A stretch of DNA of 12,219 bases. Source: JAAYJR01 sp964545315. Its GTDB lineage: Bacteria > Bacteroidota > Bacteroidia > Bacteroidales > Prolixibacteraceae. A program made the translations under genes and the position numbers. Below the pieces are notes generated by a model that was given only the letters and a program-made list of their open reading frames with translations, searched no databases and was not told the DNA's origin. How positions within the stretch are numbered: position 1 is the stretch's first letter; every line of letters starts with the position of its first letter. Positions 1 to 6,121 of the stretch are shown here, in pieces. The stretch covers positions 1 through 12,219 of the forward strand of contig CAZJGI010000089.1 in NCBI GenBank assembly GCA_964545315.1. Reading direction: 5' to 3'.

Positions 1-32
1 CAAAAAAATTTGTTCTTATAAAATAAAAGTTT

Positions 33-1199
33 TTAATTTGTTAAAGTAGAATTAGAAAGTGCAGGGAATTCAATGGCTGAATGCCAGCCCTTTTTTAAGC
101 CATGAAAAGCTGTATAGTGACGGTAGGGATAGCTAACTCCGGGGAGTTCATCAGAAAAATATTGAATACATTTTTTCAGAAAATCAGGCACGATTTCAAA
201 ATATTGTCTGAATTCCGGATGGTACACTACATTAACCTGAACCTAACTTCCGTTATCTATCCAAAATTTTATGGCATCCCAGCAGTGGTGGTCACTAAAA
301 CCAAAGGTAAAATCCTTTGTGTTTTCTGCAAAAAATACCCATTCTTTTAAGTCATTGGAATTATTTTCTGAAAGTGAATTGTCTGGTGAAATTATTATAG
401 TTTGATTGTTATCCTTTAATTCAGAGAGCCTGTTGATAATATCTTGTGAATATACTTCTCCGGGATTTACCAGTTCACCTGAAGACCAGATCAGATAATT
501 CTCAGGAACTTTTATTTTCACGGTGAAGTTCCCGTAATCATTATTAAATTCATGCAGACCATCATATCCGTAATTATCCCAGCCGAATATATCATCATAA
601 ACAGCAACACGGGGGAACCAGTATGCAATAAAGTATGAGGTGGAATCAAATCTTGCTGTCCTTCTATATGTTTTTTCAGGAATATGAAAATCCCATTTGA
701 CTCTTATATTAGCAGAAGTACGTGGGAATAAAGGACTTTTTAGCTTTACCTTCAGCAATCCGTCCTGTATGCGGGCCTGACTTGTATCGTTCAGGTAAAT
801 TTGTTCTTTATTAATAGTCAGAAGGGTAAAATTGGTTCCCTCAGTAACATCATAAGGTATAATATATTTTTTTCTGGTATTCCCTTTTTTATACATATCC
901 TGGAATAGCTGAAATACAATAGAGTAAAGTGTATCGGGACTATTATTATGAAATACAACCTTCTCCTCACCTTTTAGTATACTATTTTCAGGTAAAATTT
1001 CAGCCTCAATATCGTAATCAGCACGATTGTGCCAGTAATTTAATCCGGGTTTAGTGAAATCTCTGTTAATCTGTGAAAGGACAAGACAAACACAGGACGC
1101 AAAATTATTATCTTTGTTTGAGTTAAGTCCTGTCAAAATGGATGAAAGAACAGGGAGATTATTTATTGCCCCCAATAAAATACTGTAAAAAATTATAAA
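33..1199 (-). pseudogene. M1-family (gluzincin) peptidase remnant with in-frame TAG and no zinc site
   Basis: The frame encodes the N-terminal beta-domain of a secreted M1-type metallopeptidase. The mature part starts near 1080 (QINRDFTKPGLNYW). Family-like stretches follow: NNSPDTLYSIVFQLFQD, YWFPRVAVYDDIFGWD, and the NDYGNF segment. A TAG at 243-245 interrupts it, but the same frame resumes with VQVNVVYHPEF, then LPGVSYPY and HSAIEFPALSN, the place where M1 enzymes carry their GGMEYP-like strand. It stops at TAA 33-35, before any HEXXH-E zinc motif, so it cannot be an active peptidase. The 5' end is also unclear. No ATG lies in frame between 1080 and 1200, and upstream codons to 1349 are antisense to the sulfatase, so I end it near 1199, where a hydrophobic stretch (about 1140-1218) might be an old signal peptide. 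What is seen is the reading frame and stop; the family assignment is from recalled motif similarity. Confidence 0.72.
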
Positions 1200-1200
1200 G

Positions 1201-1825
1201 ATGAACAAAAGTGTGTTTATTACAGTATTAATATGTTTTATGCCAGATTTATCAGGATTCACCTTTGACCGTGAGAAGGGTGACAACCAGGATGACGGCC
1301 GGCCTAATATTATTCTTATAATGTCTGATGACATGGGGTACTCTGACATTGGGTGTTACGGAGGTGAAGTAAATACACCCAACCTGGATGCCCGGGCAGA
1401 AAACGGGGTACGGTTTGCTCATTTTTACAATGCAGCACGTTGTTGCCCGACCAGAGCCTCTTTAATGACCGGCTGTTATCCACATCAGGTTGGTATCAGT
1501 CACATGAACAACACCCCCGAAAATTTCACCCAACACGACCTGGAGATTCCTGAATACAGGGGATTTCTAAATAAAAATGGTATTACAATAGCAGAAATTT
1601 TAAAAGGGGCAGGATACCACACTTTTATGTCAGGTAAGTGGCATCTGGGAATTTCTGTCTGGGACCAATGGCCTCTGCAACGTGGTTTTGATAAATTTTA
1701 CGGCATTGTTCCCCGCGCAGGTAAGGGAAATGAGCGATATGTATGATGAGTGGGCCGAAGGGACCAATGTGTTGCCCTGGGATTCTATCCAGACACTGCA
1801 TAAGAAGAAGAGATCAAATAACTGA
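1201..1825 (+). pseudogene. S1-type sulfatase with central deletion and frameshift
   Basis: The N-terminal 175 or so codons are a clear formylglycine-dependent sulfatase: RPNIILIMSDDMGYSD supplies metal ligands (D43, D44), the C-x-P-x-R activation motif is CCPTR at residues 81-85 with C81 as the residue to be converted to formylglycine, and GKWHLG lies at 145-150. At RGFDKFYG the family similarity ends, and the frame stops at 1746. From 1721, in the +1 frame, a typical sulfatase C-terminus appears (VREMSDMYDEWA, then NVLPWDSIQ) and ends at TGA 1823-1825. Intact relatives are about 500 residues, so roughly 300 codons holding the remaining metal and substrate residues are missing. The first 20 residues are hydrophobic, as expected for export. 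It lies 46 bases before the alpha-galactosidase remnant on the same strand, consistent with a former operon. A 181-residue product could still be made but should be inactive. Confidence 0.85.
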
Positions 1826-1871
1826 AAGTGAACAAAATATTTAATATCCATCATAATTAAAAATTACCTTA

Positions 1872-2919
1872 ATGAAAAAAGTAATAAGCCTGTTAGTTCT
1901 AGTCAGCCTGGCAAATGTTATTTATGCCCAATCCGGTGCAATTATAAAAAACGGTGACAATACCGCCTGGTCGCTTTATACTGATTCTTTTCTCTATCAA
2001 GTATCAGTAACTTCTTCAGGTTCACTAAATATGGTTTACTTTGGCAATAAGGTCCAGGATCCCGGACTTTTGAAAAATTCCTGGAGAGATGAAATAACTG
2101 TGCGGGGAGGATATTCAAATACCACAACAATGGTCGAGGTAATTTATGCTGATGGTGTGCGAGACATTGAACTGAAATTTATTGACGCAGAGATCAATAC
2201 TATTGATGGATATTCTACCCTGGTGATCACTCAGGAAGATCAGTCTTACCCACTTATGGTGGCCGGATATATTCGTGTGATCCCGGAATATGACCTTCTG
2301 GAAAAATGGATAGAGATCAACAATACAGGGAAAAAAGAGATAATCAGGTTAGAAAATGCGCAATCAGGAAGTTTCTTTTTGCCGAAAGACAATTATTCCC
2401 TTACCCATCTTTCCGGTATATGGGGACATGAGTTTCAGCCAAACACAACTTTGCTGACACAGGGAGTTAAAACATTGCAGATAAAAGACTTCCGTTCGTT
2501 TGGCTCATCTTTCTTTGCTATACGGCCTGAAGGTGAGACAAGTGAAACTGTCGGCAGAGTCTGGTATGGATCTTTAATTTACAGCGGAAACTGGCGTGCC
2601 GACTTTGAGAAATCTCCCACTGGCGAAGTTGAGGTTGGTCTCTCCTTACGAAAACAACAGAAGCGTTTTGCAGTATGTCAATAAAGACAAATCTGAGTCC
2701 GTTGTTTTTGTTTATAATCTTGCCGAATATCCCGATTATTTTATTTCGGAAACAAAACGCTCTAAAGAGATTAAGCTGAGAGGATTACAGGCTGATGCCA
2801 AATATAAAATTGACAGCATCGAAAATGCTCATACAGGACAATTTCTGATGGAAAAGGGAATTGTACTGCCTTTGTCAGGTTCGTTTAAAAGCAAAATTTT
2901 TAAAATTACAAAACAATAA
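1872..2919 (+). pseudogene. GH36-type alpha-galactosidase with catalytic barrel deleted
   Basis: The start ATG is followed by a classic signal peptide ending in IYAQ. Residues 20-255 resemble the N-terminal beta-supersandwich domain of GH36 alpha-galactosidases (SLYTDSFLYQV, TSSGSLNMVYFG, LEKWIEINNTG, LSGIWGHEF, FGSSFFAIRPEG, NWRADFEKSPTGEVEV). The frame then derails and stops at 2684. From about 2632, in another frame, comes the family's C-terminal beta domain (RLVSPYENNRSVLQYVNKD, VVFVYNLAEYP, then GIVLPLSG), ending at TAA 2917-2919. Only about 350 codons remain of an enzyme normally near 700; the missing part is the TIM barrel with the nucleophile and acid/base aspartates. The junction sits in AGGTTG (2632-2637), which can be read as the end of either half. 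It follows the sulfatase wreck and precedes the sugar porter, as expected of one former utilisation operon. Confidence 0.82.
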
Positions 2920-2993
2920 TATAAGCTTGAAAATCAAATTAATATAGTTTTATTACCTGGGTATTAAAATCGGTAAACATCTTTTTAAACCGT

Positions 2994-4397
2994 ATGCATA
3001 ATTTAGATATGAATGAAATAAAATTAAACAGGCGTTTTCTTATAGGGATAACGTTGGTTTCAGCCATGGGCGGACTTCTGTTTGGTTATGACTGGGTTGT
3101 CATCGGCGGGGCAAAACCTTTTTACGAGAGGTTTTTTGATATTACAGGGTATCCAAACCTGCAGGGGTGGGCTATGAGCAGTGCCCTTACAGGCTGTCTT
3201 TTTGGCGCGCTGTTTTCCGGATATCTGGCCGACCGTTTTGGACGAAAAGTGCCGTTGATTTTTGCTGCCTTTCTGTTTATGCTGTCTGCCATAGGCACAG
3301 GTGCTGTAAGCCAGTTTACTCCGTTCATCATATATCGTATTATTGGCGGGCTGGCTATTGGTATCGCTTCGGCCATTTCACCCATGTATATTGCTGAAGT
3401 TTCTCCTGCTCCCATTCGGGGAAAACTGGTGGCGGTAAATCAGCTGACAATTGTTATAGGTATTCTGATGGCGCAAATTGTCAACTACCTTATTGCCCAA
3501 AAGGTACCCGACGAAGCGACTGACGAGTTTATCAGGGAGTCGTGGAACGGGCAGATGGGCTGGCGCTGGATGTTCCGGGCAGAAACCGTTCCTGCACTAT
3601 TGTTTTTTTTCATGGCATTTTTTATCCCTGAAAGTCCCCGTTTTCTTGCAAAAATAGGGAAAACAGAGGCCTCTGTGAAAATACTTGAGAAAATCGGGGG
3701 CACAGGGTATTCCCTCGCCGAAGAGAAAAATATTGCAGAAACACTGAAAGGCGCTTCACGTAAAATTGATTGGAAAGCATTGAGGGTGAAAAAGATACGG
3801 CCAGTTTTGATTTTGGGGATTGTATTGGCAGTCTTCCAGCAATGGTGCGGGATAAATGTAATTTTCAACTACGCCGAAGAAGTGTTTACTTCCGCAGGAT
3901 ATTCCGTTTCCGATATGCTTTTGAATATTGTAATTACAGGTTCTGTAAATCTTTTATTTACCCTGGCAGCCATGCGGATGGTCGATAGTTGGGGCCGCCG
4001 GAATCTAATGCTGCTCGGTTCATCAGGACTGGCTCTGATTTATATTATTTTGGGAACTAGTTACTATTTGGAAATCAAGGGTATCGTTATTTTATCGCTG
4101 GTTGTTATGGCAATTGCAACTTATGCCCTTACATTAGCGCCCGTAACCTGGGTGGTCCTTTCCGAGATATTCCCAAACCGGATTCGCGGTGCCGCGATGG
4201 CCTTGGCTACTACTTCTTTGTGGATCGCCTCTTTTGCGCTTACTTATTCGTTCCCCATTCTGAATAAAACACTGAATGCATTTGGTACTTTCTGGCTTTA
4301 TGCATTAATAAGTATTTCCGGATTTATATTTATTTTGAAAAAGCTTCCGGAAACTAAGGGGAAAAGCCTGGAAGAAATTGAAGCCAACATTTCATGA
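2994..4397 (+). CDS. MFS sugar porter (sugar:proton symporter family)
   Basis: This 467-residue protein is full length for the sugar-porter branch of the major facilitator superfamily (XylE/GLUT-like) and should span the inner membrane twelve times. Visible family signatures in order: GYDWVVIGG at 31-39, DRFGRK at 80-85, YIAEVSP with R142-G143, NQL at 149-151, PESPR at 212-216, QQWCGIN at 282-288, DSWGRR at 331-336, TWVVLSEIFP at 385-394 and PETKG at 452-456. Positions equivalent to sugar-binding residues of XylE (a Gln in helix 5, the QQ pair, the Asn of GIN, and a Trp) appear present as Q150, Q282/Q283, N288 and W386; this mapping is from memory of the family. An in-frame ATG at 3009 is an equally plausible start; no clear Shine-Dalgarno separates the two. 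It is the only intact gene of the left cluster, 74 bases after the alpha-galactosidase remnant. Substrate unknown; galactose or another hexose or pentose is an inference. Confidence 0.92.
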   Translation: MHNLDMNEIKLNRRFLIGITLVSAMGGLLFGYDWVVIGGAKPFYERFFDITGYPNLQGWAMSSALTGCLFGALFSGYLADRFGRKVPLIFAAFLFMLSAIGTGAVSQFTPFIIYRIIGGLAIGIASAISPMYIAEVSPAPIRGKLVAVNQLTIVIGILMAQIVNYLIAQKVPDEATDEFIRESWNGQMGWRWMFRAETVPALLFFFMAFFIPESPRFLAKIGKTEASVKILEKIGGTGYSLAEEKNIAETLKGASRKIDWKALRVKKIRPVLILGIVLAVFQQWCGINVIFNYAEEVFTSAGYSVSDMLLNIVITGSVNLLFTLAAMRMVDSWGRRNLMLLGSSGLALIYIILGTSYYLEIKGIVILSLVVMAIATYALTLAPVTWVVLSEIFPNRIRGAAMALATTSLWIASFALTYSFPILNKTLNAFGTFWLYALISISGFIFILKKLPETKGKSLEEIEANIS

Positions 4398-4670
4398 AAA
4401 TATGCCGGGATTTTCTCTTCATATTCCATTAAAAATACCAGATAGGGTATTAGGCCATGAAGATGTGAAAAAGCCTTAAGTCCTTCGGTGCCTCTGTCAG
4501 GATTATTAAGACGCATCGGAGTGAAACCGGCAAATGATACTAATCCTGCTATTCTTTAATCCAGTGTGGCAGAAAATAATCCACAGTACCTCCAAGCGAA
4601 TATATGGCAAATAATCAAAATCGGGTGGTTGTTCACCAGTTCTTTCGAGCCAGTTATAATTTCTTAACTC
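4373..4670 (-). pseudogene. Alpha/beta-hydrolase (carbohydrate-esterase-like) remnant with deletion and frameshift
   Basis: Read on the minus strand, 4670-4605 gives ELRNYNWLERTGEQPPDFDY, resembling the N-terminal part of secreted acetylxylan- or glucuronoyl-esterase-like hydrolases. Directly after it, at 4599-4582, comes SLGGTV, the nucleophile elbow (GxSxG type) that should lie some 200 residues later. A missing base near 4581 shifts the frame to GLFSATLD, then TAA (4556-4558) replaces what is probably a Glu codon, followed by RIAGLVSFAGFTPM, GTEGLKAFSHLHGL and KIPAYFHEMLASIS. Similarity ends at about 4373, inside the last codons of the sugar porter on the other strand. The catalytic Asp/His region is absent. 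So there is an internal deletion, a frameshift, a nonsense codon and a 3' truncation. The frame upstream of 4670 is closed by TAA, and 4671-4818 shows nothing recognisable. The fold is fairly convincing from the segment order; the exact esterase family is a recollection. Confidence 0.55.
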
Positions 4671-4818
4671 TTAGCTGAATTTACAATATTTTCTGAAGTT
4701 GTTTAACAGTAATTTTCCCCAATGAAACCGGGGGATTATATTGTCCGGCTGAAATATTTAATTCACTTAAAGTGGATATTTTTTAAATTCTGGAAATTTT
4801 CAAATTCTGTTAATAAAA

Positions 4819-5748
4819 TTAATGAGTTCTATATACATACTCATTATGCCATCTTAAAAAATCCTTATCTGGTAAATCATATCTATTATGTGGTAATGAG
4901 ATCAATTGTTTCCCATGATATTTATAATAATCCCTTCCGTTTTCATACTCTTCTTTGATTCTTCTGCTAATTTCAATATAATATTTGTCTGTTACAGTAA
5001 TATATCCTGTGTCAAACAGCTTATGTAAATCAGCACGTAATAACAGACCATTGTTTGTTGCATTTATTCCACACGTTGAATAGGGCTTTATATGAGCTGC
5101 TTCCAATACTGGTAGAGTTTTTTCACCACTAATTGCACATCTTCTTGAATATGCATCTGTTACCAGGATTCGAAAGGCTCCTTGGCCTATCCTTATATTT
5201 GTTAAATATCTGTTATAAAGCGGAACAGGTTCATTGATCGATTCTGTTGATGACGTTGATGTATATTTTAATAAAACTGATTCAATTAGCTCCCAATATA
5301 TTTTACCATTTTCTGTTTCAGTATTATATGACTTACCCTGGACAATGTTTTTGGACCAATCATCAGGAATTGATACCCAGTCAGGCTCTTCAAAGAATAC
5401 AGGATTTGTTAAAACAATGCAGCCAATATTTGGATTTTTTTCAATTGGATTCGAGGCAGTCCTGTAGGATTTTATTTTTGATAGGAAATCGAAATAATTA
5501 TTAGCACCGTTTCTTTCCTGAAATACTTCCCACGCAAAATCAATTGGAAGAATTGAATGTGAGGTAAAGAATCCAACACCTGCTATTTTATTAATCGGAC
5601 TCTTTAGTTTTAATAAAAAAGGAGAACCTGAACCTATTGCTTTAAAATGAGATAAACCGCCTGGTTGCCAGAAGTTAATGTCTTCCGGATTAATTCGCTT
5701 AAGGTATAGGTACCAGTCAAGGTCTGTATTCCCAATATAGTAATTCAT
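4819..5748 (-). CDS. HNH endonuclease with PUA/EVE-like N-terminal region (COG3440-like)
   Basis: This 309-residue protein is a predicted restriction-type nuclease. The C-terminal part carries a complete HNH core: GQGAFRILVTDAY leads into C204-x2-SG, LEAAHIKPY with H219, N233 followed by GLLLRADLHKLFD with H242, and a conserved DTGYITV strand. This matches the putative restriction endonucleases grouped in COG3440. The first 130 residues (NFWQPGG, GSGSPFLLKLKSP, IAGVGFF) look like a PUA/EVE-type domain, a fold used by related nucleases to sense modified bases; that assignment is an inference. No methyltransferase or specificity subunit is adjacent, so it may be a modification-dependent or orphan enzyme. 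The start at 5748 gives a sensible N-terminus; 5749-5836 upstream is AT-rich and would hold its promoter. It looks intact and is flanked by gene remnants, which fits a recent insertion. Confidence 0.85.
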   Translation of the reverse strand: MNYYIGNTDLDWYLYLKRINPEDINFWQPGGLSHFKAIGSGSPFLLKLKSPINKIAGVGFFTSHSILPIDFAWEVFQERNGANNYFDFLSKIKSYRTASNPIEKNPNIGCIVLTNPVFFEEPDWVSIPDDWSKNIVQGKSYNTETENGKIYWELIESVLLKYTSTSSTESINEPVPLYNRYLTNIRIGQGAFRILVTDAYSRRCAISGEKTLPVLEAAHIKPYSTCGINATNNGLLLRADLHKLFDTGYITVTDKYYIEISRRIKEEYENGRDYYKYHGKQLISLPHNRYDLPDKDFLRWHNEYVYRTH

Positions 5749-5836
5749 TATTTTCTACTTGAAATACAACTCTTTTTACATTATTAGAAAAATACTGTAG
5801 GTAATATACAAAAATGATAGGAATTTTCATAGAAAA

Positions 5837-6001
5837 ATGAATTGCTATTATTTAAATATTACTGGCTTTTTTATTAGATGCCTGACAAAAATTATATTTT
5901 TAACCTTATTTTTTTGTTTTGTTACTGCTGTGACAGATACAGTCGGAATTATTGATAGAAAATGGAATTTTACAAAAGAGCCAATGAACTCATTTAGTTG
6001 A
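5837..6001 (+). CDS. Short ORF with signal-peptide-like start, possible gene stub
   Basis: A 54-codon frame begins MNCYYLNITGFFIRC and continues with KIIFLTLFFCFVTAV, a basic residue followed by a hydrophobic core as in an export signal, then about 25 polar residues ending EPMNSFS. In the adjacent +1 frame, 5991-6041 reads HLVEKDACYTDPYKKI before TAA, which also has a coding look. The two could be the start and the end of one secreted protein joined out of frame, as in the sulfatase and galactosidase to the left, but I recognise neither part. It could equally be a chance ORF. It lies between the divergent HNH gene and the lyase and is the only gene-like content of the 373-base gap 5749-6121. 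Confidence 0.3.
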   Translation: MNCYYLNITGFFIRCLTKIIFLTLFFCFVTAVTDTVGIIDRKWNFTKEPMNSFS

Positions 6002-6025
6002 GAAAGATGCCTGTTATACTGATCC

Positions 6026-6057
6026 TTATAAAAAAATTTAAATTCAATTTTTTATAA
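6026..6057. repeat. AT-rich inverted repeat upstream of the lyase gene
   Basis: TTATAAAAAAATT (6026-6038) and AATTTTTTATAA (6046-6057) pair over 12 positions with one bulged A and a 7-base loop. The right arm is rich in T, so on the plus strand it could act as a weak terminator after the short ORF. It lies 64 bases before the lyase start, and in such AT-rich DNA it may also be chance. Confidence 0.3.
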
Positions 6058-6121
6058 ATAAATCTTCCATATTTTTATTATAAATTGACACAGCAAAAAA
6101 TAATTATAAAATTTTGATCAG

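Noticed and set aside
243..245. TAG read through as an amino acid (pyrrolysine or recoded stop).
   Set aside because: The gene is also cut before its zinc motif and lacks a clear start, and other frames in the window do not use TAG as sense. A nonsense mutation in a pseudogene is simpler.
1715..1730. GCAG-GTAAGG at the sulfatase junction looks like eukaryotic splice-site sequence.
   Set aside because: The genes have bacterial signal peptides and operon-like packing, and the missing coding part is absent, not interrupted by an intron. Chance resemblance at a deletion junction.
4434..4451. Hairpin AATACC/GGTATT after the porter gene as its terminator.
   Set aside because: Only six weak pairs, no following T-run, and it lies within the antisense hydrolase coding remnant.
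4441..4475. Plus-strand phrase VLGHEDVKK as a tyrosine-recombinase fragment.
   Set aside because: Only a few residues before a stop; the minus strand of the same DNA gives a longer, ordered hydrolase match.
4711..4735. CCCC...GGGG inverted repeat as a regulatory element.
   Set aside because: Four-base stem only; nothing nearby is transcribed from it.
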